A stretch of DNA of 21,291 nucleotides from Fragilaria radians. Lineage: Eukaryota > Bacillariophyta > Fragilariophyceae > Fragilariales > Fragilariaceae. Position 1 is the first letter of the stretch, and every line of letters starts with the position of its first letter. The stretch is from positions 87,467 through 108,757 of the forward strand of contig CAAAJI010000231.1 in assembly GCA_900642245.1 (NCBI GenBank), written 5' to 3'. This document shows positions 1 through 8,723 of the stretch, piece by piece. A program made the translations under genes and the position numbers. Under the pieces are notes generated by a model that made no database searches, was not told where the DNA came from, and saw only the letters and a list, made by a program, of their open reading frames with translations.

Positions 1-231
1 TTCATTAATCTCTGATTAGTTCTTCCACGTGAGTTACATCGCATTGAATAAACTAAAAGGCTTTTAAAAAAGCGAAAGGTCAGAAATACTTTGAGCTAAG
101 CATAGCGTCCTATAGGAACAAGTCAAGTCCGACGAGAAAAATGCGGAAGAAAAGAAACGCTTTGAATCATAATTTTTTGCTTAAATGTAATTCACCTAGA
201 GTTCGGGTATATCATGATGTAGTTAAATAAC
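1..231. other. left edge, no recognisable gene
   Basis: No coding frame, RNA gene or repeat is recognised in this AT-rich stretch. It is the 3' flank of copy A, which is transcribed toward it. Similarity to the flank of copy B begins only at the last few bases (aacttcatcatg). Confidence 0.5.
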
Positions 232-1420
232 AACTTCATCATGACTCTTGTTCCCATTCCTTGAATGCATTGATGTTGTCTTGAGCATCACGAATCATAG
301 AATCCCAATCTAAGGTTGGAATTAAAGATGCAGAAGCAGCTTCATACGAATTCACAATGGCTGTGTTGAAAAAGAGCGCTCGTGCTGGTTGAGGTATATT
401 GCCTTGAGACTTTATCACCAGATATGATGATTCATCATTTTGTATCACAGTTTGTTTTCTGCCATTCAAGCTACCTTTCATCAGCGCTTGTATTTTCATG
501 TCCTTGATTGTTTGGACAATTTGTTGAACCAAACAAAGCCTTTCTTTTCCCAAGACTTGTAGTAGTACTTGATTTCTAGACTGCTGTTGAGTCTTTTTCA
601 TTCGTCGCCGAATCAATGTCATTGATGCTAGCAGAAGTCTTGATTTGAGTGTGGAGGCATCCACATAATGACGAAACGATGGCGCTGATCTGAACAGTTG
701 CTGCTCAAGATCATGAGCGACACGACACATGGTTGAGGAAGATCCGTTCTCATCATCACAGCTTGGATTCTTTTGTTCTAAAATCTGTTTACTAAGAGAA
801 ATGGTGAGTAAACTGTGAAGGTATGTATAGACAAGCCATAACATAACTATGATGTTAGATGAAGACTCTTGAATCAACTTACATAATATGATTCATGCGA
901 GATCTAATGCGCTTCTTCTCTAGATGACATGGATGATTATGTTCAAAAGAAGTAATGTTAGTCGATTGGAAATTCTTTGACTGAATCATCATGTCTCGCA
1001 AGATCATTGTAGATGCTATTATTCCATAGGTTTGTTTCCCAATTTCGCCAGAGACATATGGTGAACTAATTGATATTTGGAAATCTGGCAACACTTCTTT
1101 TACTGTAGGTTGGTCATAATGTTTTAATGTATACATTCTCAATTTTAAAGATGTTGAGTAAAATGAGATAAGTTTCACCCTTGACCGACGTTTTTCCGAG
1201 AAACTAAGAATCCTTCGTCTAAAATATCCCGATGAATTGGATATTCCCATGACGCTACGCTTATGACTCGGAGCAATAGCCCCCTATAAAATTAAATCCT
1301 TATATCGTTGTGAGTGTGATAAGTAATGAAGAACATGGAACACATGTCTTCCCTTCTGTCACGAGTTACCCTTCAATTCTTCATATTGTCCTATTTTCCC
1401 GAATCAATCAGCGAGATAAG
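232..1420 (-). repeat. duplicated unit A (pairs with 2996-4150)
   Basis: The stretch from the aacttcatcatg just past the stop codon to the 5' flank reading cgaatcaatcagcgag pairs with 2996-4150. Exon 2 is highly similar between units. The intron and first exon are much more diverged, and the 5' flank keeps short matching blocks such as gtcacgagtta and a paired upstream ATG. This marks an old duplication with selection mainly on exon 2. Outer limits were judged by eye. Confidence 0.7.
239..1250 (-). CDS. KIX-like helical protein, copy A (two exons)
   Basis: Function is not known. On the minus strand the exons are 1250-883 and 791-239, joined by a 91-bp intron (792-882) with a GTAAGT donor and a TTTCTCTTAG acceptor. 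Splicing in phase 2 rebuilds an Ile codon (AT|T) and gives about 306 residues. The same junction occurs in all four copies in the window, which supports the model. Exon 2 holds the KIX-like block DLEQQLFRSAPSFRHYVD (about residues 150-167), which resembles the third helix of the KIX fold (pattern LExxLaxSAxSxxxY). A basic stretch, a helical region and the C-terminal block IPTLDWDSMI...NAFKEWEQES follow. The first exon is Ser-rich and unrecognised; its frame is open up to 1283, where a TTTTATAG acceptor-like site sits, so an extra 5' exon is possible. A nuclear role in transcription is inference from the KIX resemblance. Confidence 0.62.
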
Positions 1421-1929
1421 ATATATCGAATTACAAGTGTCGCATGTCAGTTCTGATTGATGTTCCCTTTTCCTCGATTCAAGGCCACAATATTTATTGA
1501 TAGAACGTTTCAAGGTCTCAAAATTTTTAAATTTTCCTCATCCCTTAGTTATTTCTGACCTATACCATTTTCGTACGTATGCCTTAGAGATTGAGAGGCG
1601 AAAATTTCATAATTACTCCGACAGTTGTCTGTGCGATACATTTTCAGTGGAATATCTTATCAGATAGGTGGTCTCAGTTGCTTCGGAGAAAATAAATTTG
1701 TGATCATGTTGACTTGCAATTCCCTGCCTATTCAATTTCATCAAATGTGTTGACAAATTGAAATGTCTAGTTATGAGCAGTCTATCATGTCCCCATTTGA
1801 CTCTAATGGATACCAAGGAAAATACTATTTTGGTATAGACGTGCAACGGCAAATTAGCTCTCGCTTGGCAAACACATTTATGTGTCGAATTATCGTTTGT
1901 AATTTAACGGAGTTATCATTGAGCACGTG
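1251..1929. other. 5' flank of copy A and unassigned spacer
   Basis: Up to about 1420 the sequence matches the 5' flank of copy B. It includes a minus-strand ATG pair (ATGTGTTCCATG at 1345-1334) mirrored as ATGCGTTCTATG at 4071-4060, so a short 5' exon or leader may lie here; its frame closes soon in both copies. From 1421 to 1929 I see no gene. The short open frame at 1613-1852 has no recognisable motif. Confidence 0.4.
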
Positions 1930-1956
1930 ATAGCCTATTCATTTTGAATAGGCTAT
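1930..1956. repeat. perfect 11-bp inverted repeat (hairpin)
   Basis: atagcctattc, a 5-base loop, then gaataggctat form a perfect 11-bp stem. It lies between copies A and B in non-coding DNA. It has no T-run typical of a terminator and no clear link to a gene. It could be a relic of a small inverted-repeat element or a structured RNA; neither is shown. Confidence 0.6.
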
Positions 1957-2995
1957 TTCAAAGGTATTGAGAATAACCAATATTGTTAGTGTATAATATA
2001 TTGAAAATACATCATAAAGAAGATTTACATATTGACTCCTAGAAGCTTGTAATTAAGTTTCTACTATCTCTTCAGCTTCAAATTGCGACTCCCATACACT
2101 ATCAGTCATTCCTCTAACGTAGTGGCGTTCAATATTGGTTTGTAGATTGAATTCGGACTAAATTTCAATCCAAATTGGTTGTTGATTGACTCAGAGAAGG
2201 TAGATTTATATTTGTGGTCAAAACAATCATAACATGATATTTCAACATTAGCAACTGATTTTAATGATTGACTTACATTCGGTGCTGAATCAAGGATCAG
2301 TGAGGAGAAAAAGATCTTGGATTTTTTCAATTTATGGAAAGCAAGGAAGGAAAGCACGCTCATGAACATTGAATTTGAGTTTTAGACAAGTCATCATGGT
2401 TACATGAGGTATAATTGTGCATGATTTGGTGATGGAAGGAAAAGCAAATTGTAAGGGAAAGTGACCAAATATATAACGTTTCTATATGATTTAGTGATAA
2501 GACCATCATACGCGGAATGGGAGGATATTTATTTTTGCACCTGAAAGTAAAAAAGAAATTCAGTTTGGCCAAGTGATAAACATTGAGCAAAATGTAAGTC
2601 AGGGCTGACAATATAAATTCAGTAATTCATAAAGATGAAGAAAGTTTCCTTTTTGACAAGACTAGTGGGATGACTCCAGCTCTTTATCATTGGATGATAG
2701 GTTTATGCGAATCAAGATTATTAAGTTAGATAAGTGAGTGACTTTCTTCAATTTGGGGATATTTATATCATGTGTATTCATGAAAATATGATCGATACTT
2801 CCTTTTCAATGAAATAAAATAATCCAAATCTAACCCCTTGCCGAGACTAAAAGGATCACTGACCATGTAATGGATTTCAAGACGTCACTTCAATAATAAA
2901 GATACTAAGCTATCTGCATAATGTTTAGCTTAATTAAAATTAAAATGAATATCAACTACATCAAAAGGAACTAGGTACACCGTGATGAAGTCACT
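1957..2995. other. spacer with weak minus-strand coding hints
   Basis: No gene is recognised. A minus-strand frame at 2369-2106 starts with a hydrophobic stretch (MFMSVLSFLAF) and contains a GTAAGTC donor-like site after DSAPN. A second short frame just downstream (GMTDSVWESQFEAEEIVET then TAA, about 2129-2073) looks protein-like and may follow by a frameshift. No homology is recognised, so this may be a gene remnant or chance. The rest is AT-rich without features. Confidence 0.25.
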
Positions 2996-4150
2996 AACTT
3001 CATCATGACTCTTGTTCCCATTCCTTGAATGCATTGATGTTGTATTGAGCATCACGAATCATAGAATCCCAATCTAACGTTGGAATTAAAGATACCGAAG
3101 CAGTTTCATATGAATTCACAATGGATGTGTTGAAAAAGAGCGCTCGAGCTGGTTGAGGTATATGGCCTTGAGACTTCGGATATGATGATTCATCGTTTTG
3201 TGTCACAGTTTGCTTTCTGCCATTCAAGCTACCTTTCATCAGCGCTTGCATTTTCATGTCCTTGATGGTTTGGACAATTTGTTGAACCAAACAAAGCCTT
3301 TCCTTCCCCAAGACTTGTAGTAGTACTTGATTTCTAGACTGCTGTTGAGTCTTTTTCATTCGTTTCCGAATCAATGTCATTGATGCTAACAGAAGTCTTG
3401 ACTTGAGTGTGGAGGAATCCACATAATGGCGAAACGATGGAGCTGATCTGAACAGTTGCTGCTCAAGATCATGAGCGAGATGGCCCGTGGTTGAGGAAGA
3501 TCCGTTCTCATCATTGCAGCTTGGATTCTTTTGTTCTAAAATTTGTTTACTAAGAGAAATGGTGAGTCAGCGCTGAAAGCTATGTAGAAATAAGCAATAA
3601 CGTAACCATACTGTTAGAAGAGTAATCATGAATCAACTTACATAATATGATTCATGCGTACTCTGATGCGTTTCTTCTCTAGATGACATGGATGATTTCG
3701 TTCAAAAGAAGTAACGTTAGTCAACTGTGGATCGTTTGAAGACATCCTCATTCCTTTTGAGATCCCCGTACTTGTTAGTTTCCCAAGTTCGTCACGTAAA
3801 TATGTTGAACTCGTCGACATTTGGCAAGCTGGCATCATCATTTCTTTTACGAAAGTTGGATCCTTACAAAATGTACCACAAAGCGGAGAAAAGCTGAGAA
3901 AATTGTCTTGGAATTAGTCCGAAACGGAATATTTTTCTTCCCCTGCAGGAATGCTTCTGAAATATCGGATTTTTCAAATGACGCGACATACAAATCCCTT
4001 CAAACAAGTCTAATTGCCCCCCAAGGCAACAAAGGCACAAACGTATCCAGCGAGAAGGGCATAGAACGCATGTTTGTCCTTGGAGTCACGAGTTAAACTT
4101 TCGATGCTTGTTATACAAAAATGTTTCCCCGAACCAATCAATGAGAAATG
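2996..4150 (-). repeat. duplicated unit B (pairs with 232-1420)
   Basis: Partner of the 232-1420 unit in the same orientation. Exon 2 is the best conserved part, with one small in-frame deletion (SSYPKSQG against SSYLVIKSQG). The intron is 92 bp against 91 bp but largely rewritten. Similarity is lost near 2996 on one side and 4150 on the other. Confidence 0.7.
3003..3841 (-). CDS. KIX-like helical protein, copy B (two exons)
   Basis: Paralogue of copy A, function unknown. On the minus strand the exons are 3841-3642 and 3549-3003, with a 92-bp intron (3550-3641; GTAAGT donor, TTTCTCTTAG acceptor) in the same phase-2 position, rebuilding an Ile codon. The first ATG of the open frame (a run of three ATGs at 3841) gives about 248 residues. 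The frame stays open upstream to 3913 and reads FSPLCGTFCKDPTFVKE, which aligns with copy A around PTVKE. The true start may therefore lie further up or in another exon; an AATTTTCTCAG acceptor-like site lies at about 3897. The KIX-like block DLEQQLFRSAPSFRHYVD and the C-terminal DWDSMI...NAFKEWEQES are both intact. It is transcribed divergently from the AASDH-type gene. Confidence 0.6.
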
Positions 4151-4456
4151 ATTCTAATGTTACCCAATTTATTTAATTGCCATGCGACACCAAGGTCTTG
4201 GCAACTCAATACACATAAATAATTCAATTTTTTTCATGCAGTTTCTGAACTACGATTTTGGTTAATGTAAGGCTAATATGACTTACTCCGAAGAAGAAAG
4301 GCCTTACAATTTATTTTGCGAAAATCAGGTCACAGTAATAATTGGACCATTTTGAGAAAGTTATGGCAGGTTTTTTTCTCTCGTAGAATTAATGGTTAAA
4401 TGAAAACGTTAAAAATAGCTTTTTTTCATTGGAGGATGGTGTTGACACCTTGAAAA
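3914..4456. promoter_or_regulatory. shared upstream region of copy B and the AASDH gene
   Basis: About 0.5 kb separates the two divergent genes. The left part up to 4150 is the duplicated 5' flank of copy B. The right part holds T-rich tracts, including a run of eight T before cattgg about 35 bases upstream of the AASDH start. The plus-strand open frame at 3821-4096 is treated as chance because it overlaps copy B antisense and has no motif. No defined transcription-factor site can be named. Confidence 0.35.
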
Positions 4457-7351
4457 ATGTCCAGCGATGAGCAGCATTCTATCCTTTCCATATTTGACTC
4501 GAATTGTGTTTCGTTCGGTGATCAAGATGTTATAGTATATCCACAGAATGACGAATCAGTATGTTTTTTGGAAATTCAAGAATATTCTAGGGACGTTGCA
4601 GCACAATTATGGCATCGGTTCCGACCAACGTGTGTTCTATTGGATTGTTTGGGTCATGTCACAGCAGAAGCAGTTTGTTTGTTGGCCTGTATTCGAATTG
4701 GTGTTGAATTTATTCCAATATCATGTAATGAGGGGAATGTAGAGGATATTGTTCAAACATTACGACAGAGTCAAACAAGAAACCACATTGCGGCAATTGT
4801 TTGTTGTGAGAATGATCAGGATCCAATACTCGGTGTGTTTGCTAAAGCTGATATACATCAAATTCTGTATATTGATCCTATTGGAAATTTACGAGAACGA
4901 TTATATGTTCCTGAATTTAATCCAGAGAAATTACCATCCTCATTCAACCCTACATATGACGACAACTTATACATTCTCTTTACCTCGGGGACAACCAATC
5001 TTCATCGTAAGGCTGTAGTGGGATCTCATACTTCAACACTTCGTCGACTCGAATGGTTCCATACCAAATTTCCACCCTCGTCTCGTGTCGGACGTCGAAC
5101 TCCTTGGACATTTGTGGATGGTATTCATGAATTGTTGGGTCCCTTGTTATTCCCACCGTCTCAATTGGTAGCAACAATAACAACAACAACAACTACCATG
5201 GAACGTTCTACAACAGGCAATTATGTCTCCTATGAAGATCGACTGGGTAGTCTGGCTGGTACAGGTGTAACACAATTGACATTACTACCCTCCCAATTAC
5301 GTTACCTCTTGGAACATGATTCCACAGACAAAGGACCTTGGTCATCATTGGAACGCGTAATAGTGTCGGGAGAATTCTGTCCTCCCTCAATAGTGAAACG
5401 ATTTCTAGAACGATTCCCCCGAACTACACTTATTCATCTGTACGGCCAAACAGAATCAACAGGCGATGTATTGTGTGCCGTTTTGTCAGAAATGGACGAT
5501 TCCTCATTAATTGTGAATAATGTTGTTGCAGTCGGTACACCTATATTGCCAGAAATAATTCAGGTTACATCGACTCTTGAACAGGAGCTTCTTATACACG
5601 GGAACCTTGCTAATGGGTACTTGAATTCAGTGACCAAGCCATTTACATCGTTTAATACCGGTGATATTGGTTTCTTTCATAATGGAAATTGGTACATACA
5701 AGGGCGGAAGGATGATGCTATGAAGGTCAATGGGGTGTGGACATACCTTACAGAAGTTGAAAGTATCTTTGGAACATTCTATAACATCCCTAATGTAGTG
5801 TCGACGGTAGTCGAAAATCAAATTTATGTCGTGACTGATCGATCTGTACCAACCTTTTCACGAGAGAAAATGCGAAATTCAGGGATTCCTTGGAACTTGA
5901 TACCTAAACAAGTCCTTGTTTATCCTCAGATCCCCACTAAATCCAGTGGTGTGGGTAAGGTTGATCGACTCCGAGTACATGAAATTGTAAAGGATACAAT
6001 TCAGGGTATCGTACAAGGAGGAAAGGAAGATACTTTGGAATGTATTCTGGCAGAAGTTCTTCAGCTTTCTCCGAGGGATGTTGATACATCTAAATCCTTT
6101 GTAGAAATGGGAGGAGATAGTGCTTCTGCTGTAACTTTCCTCTTCCTTCTTCGAACAAGAATTATGGACGTACAGATAACATTGAAGGAAATTCTTTCTA
6201 CAGACAGTATAAGTCAGATGAAGAAAGCGTTGCTTGGTGAGGGAAAACCGATAGTCAAACGACAAAAGCGAGCCGGAGAAGACCTATTTTCTACAATGGC
6301 CACACCAGCCTTTCATGTCAAACCTGTCTCTCAAATATCACAGGAGCATCATGCTATTTCCTTTGCTGCCTGTGTGGACGCAAAAGCTTTAATCCATCCG
6401 AGCGGGAAATCTTGCTTTGCCGCTTGTCAAGGTGGTGTTATACAACATATTGATTTAACCGATTTCACCATACTTTCGTATAATCAATTCAAGAATTGGA
6501 GGGTGCAGAGTGATCCACTACTTATCGCTAATGAAGAGAAACTGATTGTATGTTGTTATTCTTCACATGAGAATAAATCGATGGTTACCTGTCTACGATT
6601 TTATCTGCAAGAAATCGTTTGGCAGCATCACTTCGAGGATGGAAAGATTACGTCTACTCCACTTTTACAGGAAAGTCAAGTATGGATTAATCTTGGCCAG
6701 TGTGCTATAGCATTATCTCTTCAGGATGGATCTCAAGCCGCCAAAATTGATTTACCTTTGTCATCAAATACAACGCCAATTCTGTTCAAAAGCATTCTTA
6801 TACATGCAAGCTCAGATTTTGATACCGGTCTTATGTTCCTTTATCCAGACGGCACAAGCAATGTTTATTTCTCTGATAGCATTGGTCCTGTGCACAAAAA
6901 TCCAATTCTAAGTCATGATGGATTCCTAATTGTTTCAGACTCCTACGGAAGTATCCATCGCATTAATATAGATTCGAAAAGTATCCAAAGCATTCAGGTG
7001 TCATCAAAGGCTTTGACATCTGCATGTCAGGGGAAGAATTATATCTGGGTAGGATCCTATGATTCCTATTTGTACTGTCTTTCTGCCTCAGATTGGAAAA
7101 TACATTGGACATTCTTTGCAGGTGCAACTATCTTTGCTACTCCCGCATATATTGACCAAGGATCTGTGTCTATTTCTACTACAGCAGGTGATGTAATCAT
7201 TGTCGACGAAAAGGCTGAGGTACGTTGGAGGTATCGGCTTTTGTCTGGAGAAATTTGGGCTCCGAGTGTGTATATGGAGAACGGTTGTATAGTTGTTGGC
7301 GCAAGAGATTCAAGATTGCACATTCTGAACTGCTGGAATAGTAACACATGA
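4457..7351 (+). CDS. AASDH: AASDH/ACSF4-type beta-alanine-activating enzyme (adenylation, carrier, PQQ propeller)
   Basis: An intact single-exon gene of 964 residues; human AASDH is about 1,100. In the family the adenylation domain uses ATP to activate a small amino acid (beta-alanine in the mammalian enzyme) and loads it on the carrier phosphopantetheine; the acceptor is unknown. Seen here: adenylation domain, about 10-510, with phosphate loop LFTSGTT (174-180), YGQTESTGD (329-337), TGDIG (401-405), GRKDD (416-420) and GVGKVDR with catalytic Lys501. The carrier domain (about 525-595) has GGDSAS with Ser555 for the phosphopantetheine arm. A C-terminal beta-propeller of PQQ/WD-like blades (about 630-960) repeats elements such as SDPLLI, TSTPLL, FATPAY and WAPSVY. 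The start is set by an in-frame TGA two codons upstream and an A at -3. Pocket residues V220 and D221 fit beta-alanine. The Thr run at 239-248 (ACA/ACT codons) is a likely loop insertion. No signal peptide is seen, so a cytosolic location is inferred. Confidence 0.92.
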   Translation: MSSDEQHSILSIFDSNCVSFGDQDVIVYPQNDESVCFLEIQEYSRDVAAQLWHRFRPTCVLLDCLGHVTAEAVCLLACIRIGVEFIPISCNEGNVEDIVQTLRQSQTRNHIAAIVCCENDQDPILGVFAKADIHQILYIDPIGNLRERLYVPEFNPEKLPSSFNPTYDDNLYILFTSGTTNLHRKAVVGSHTSTLRRLEWFHTKFPPSSRVGRRTPWTFVDGIHELLGPLLFPPSQLVATITTTTTTMERSTTGNYVSYEDRLGSLAGTGVTQLTLLPSQLRYLLEHDSTDKGPWSSLERVIVSGEFCPPSIVKRFLERFPRTTLIHLYGQTESTGDVLCAVLSEMDDSSLIVNNVVAVGTPILPEIIQVTSTLEQELLIHGNLANGYLNSVTKPFTSFNTGDIGFFHNGNWYIQGRKDDAMKVNGVWTYLTEVESIFGTFYNIPNVVSTVVENQIYVVTDRSVPTFSREKMRNSGIPWNLIPKQVLVYPQIPTKSSGVGKVDRLRVHEIVKDTIQGIVQGGKEDTLECILAEVLQLSPRDVDTSKSFVEMGGDSASAVTFLFLLRTRIMDVQITLKEILSTDSISQMKKALLGEGKPIVKRQKRAGEDLFSTMATPAFHVKPVSQISQEHHAISFAACVDAKALIHPSGKSCFAACQGGVIQHIDLTDFTILSYNQFKNWRVQSDPLLIANEEKLIVCCYSSHENKSMVTCLRFYLQEIVWQHHFEDGKITSTPLLQESQVWINLGQCAIALSLQDGSQAAKIDLPLSSNTTPILFKSILIHASSDFDTGLMFLYPDGTSNVYFSDSIGPVHKNPILSHDGFLIVSDSYGSIHRINIDSKSIQSIQVSSKALTSACQGKNYIWVGSYDSYLYCLSASDWKIHWTFFAGATIFATPAYIDQGSVSISTTAGDVIIVDEKAEVRWRYRLLSGEIWAPSVYMENGCIVVGARDSRLHILNCWNSNT

Positions 7352-7426
7352 ATATTGAAACATGGCAGTCTATTATAGTGTTGCGATACCTGTAGTAATT
7401 CAGAATTCTAGCACACAAAGAACTTT

Positions 7427-7760
7427 AAATGCAAGCTATAGCTTTCATACCTTCAATTTGTGAATTGAGATCATATGAAATATCCATCTATGGGAGCACT
7501 TAAAAATTTAACCAGTTAGGAATGACATTTAACTTTTTATCAATCCATCTTCAATTATTCTATTTTGACATAATACCAGACCAATCATTTTCAAATGCGA
7601 GCTATATCTTTCATACCATTTCGATTTGTGAATTGAGATCATAGAAAAATGCTCATCTATGGGAGTACTTATAACTTTAACCAGTTTGGAATGACATTTA
7701 TCCTTGATCAGCGCATTTTCAATTTTTCTATTTTTGACATAATAACAGACCAATCATTTT
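7427..7760. repeat. tandem duplication, two units of about 166 bp
   Basis: Two direct copies (7427-7592 and 7593-7760) share aaatgc.agctat, tttcatacc, tgaattgagatcat, catctatgggag.act, ggaatgacattta and gaccaatcatttt. They start about 75 bp after the AASDH stop codon, so they may lie in its 3' untranslated region or just beyond. No coding potential is seen. Confidence 0.85.
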
Positions 7761-8129
7761 AAAATTGTGCATGATAAACAAAGTTGTATAGCTAGTAAAT
7801 GCATTGTGTGCACACACTCTATCAATTGTAATCTGGATTGTATCATCAATCCTAGCAAGTAAATTAAACCTAATGATTTGCATGCACTGATTTCTAACAT
7901 ATCCAAATTATTTCCTAGTTTTTTTAATGAAGGGCTCAGGTTTTCTGTAAAATCATTGATTCCTTTTGATCAGGGATCATCTTGCCATTGAAAGTGCTCC
8001 TTGCTTTCTTTTCTCATTCTTCTCCACCATTATAATCTATTCATCAATGAAGAATTCCATGCTATTAAGCGATTTCAAATAAAGAGCTAGACAGCCCTCC
8101 TGTATAGTTGGAGCATGTTTGATCTCGCA
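7761..8129. other. spacer, nothing recognised
   Basis: AT-rich DNA between the tandem repeat and the duplicated unit C. No open frame, RNA gene or repeat is recognised. Confidence 0.5.
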
Positions 8130-8164
8130 AGTTTTGGGACTATGTCCAGAGCGGGATCAGTGGT

Positions 8165-8300
8165 TCAAATAGAGCACCAGTTCATCACCTCAATAACATT
8201 GTGAGTACATATTTTCCTTACCGTAAGCTTCACCCTGAACAAGTCCATCTATGTGGAACATCAAAGCATCGAGAATCGGGTTGCAGCAATCAATTGTTTT
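8165..8300 (-). pseudogene. relict of a Crypton-like ORF (copy 1)
   Basis: On the minus strand 8291-8217 reads in one frame DCCNPILDALMFHIDGLV followed by QGEAYGK. The same frame then meets a stop, and a frame change leads to MNWCSI at 8185-8168. The homologous block at 11874-12045 keeps more of it. The pattern (acidic helix, GEDYGK, then ITPDD and W-x-x-FGTP) resembles, from memory, the N-terminal part of a protein common in diatom genomes and linked to Crypton tyrosine-recombinase elements. It is non-functional here. The GGTAAG after EAY could be mistaken for a splice donor. Confidence 0.4.
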
Positions 8301-8723
8301 ACTTCATCAACCCATGGAGAAGCATGTATCGAAACTGATACCAAGACTTAGAAAACAAGTGTTAAAGTATGCTGTGACAACCAAAATGTAGCTGTAATAT
8401 TGTTTTTTGTATAAGCTCTGTTGAAAACAATGCCAGAAAAAGTTTTTCAAGTTAGCAACGTTTTGCTAAATTTAGGCATCATACGAGAAGAATCAAAAAA
8501 TTGTTGCAGTGAAGTTGCATTGACACCTTCAACAACAAGCTGTTTATAAGAAATAACTACAATGAAAAATAGGATGTCATTGCCCTCATCAACATACACA
8601 ACTAATTACAACAACAAGACATAGTATCTTTCCTGTAGCTATTCAATTCAGCTTTTCATCATACCTAAAGACTTATTTCTGCTTTAGGCAATAGTGTTTG
8701 GGCAAAGACCCTCGAGGATTCCA
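8301..8723. other. 3' flank of copy C, no gene
   Basis: Shares interrupted similarity with 12060-12865 (for example ccatggagaa, ttagaaaaca, gttttaagttagc-like blocks). The last 145 bp become nearly identical to the D unit and probably hold the 3' untranslated region. No coding frame is recognised. Confidence 0.45.

Noticed and set aside
792..877. N-terminal hydrophobic stretch (MIQESSSNIIVMLWLVYTYL) of the uninterrupted frame 239-877, which looks like a signal anchor
   Set aside because: It is translated intron: GTAAGT at 882-877 and TTTCTCTTAG before 791 bound it, and all other copies splice at the same codon.
3821..4096. Plus-strand frame of 91 residues
   Set aside because: It overlaps copy B antisense and its upstream flank, and has no motif.
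4548..7418. Several frames of 60-128 residues on both strands inside the AASDH gene
   Set aside because: Shadows of the 964-residue reading frame, which carries all family motifs.
8140..8190. ggttcaaat, similar to a tRNA B box
   Set aside because: No A box at the right distance and no cloverleaf can be drawn; it lies in the Crypton-like relict.
8217..8222. GGTAAG after EAY as a splice donor in the Crypton-like relict
   Set aside because: In the D unit the same frame continues past GGTAAG into PREKIAGITPDD, so GK is coding (GEDYGK) and no intron is needed.
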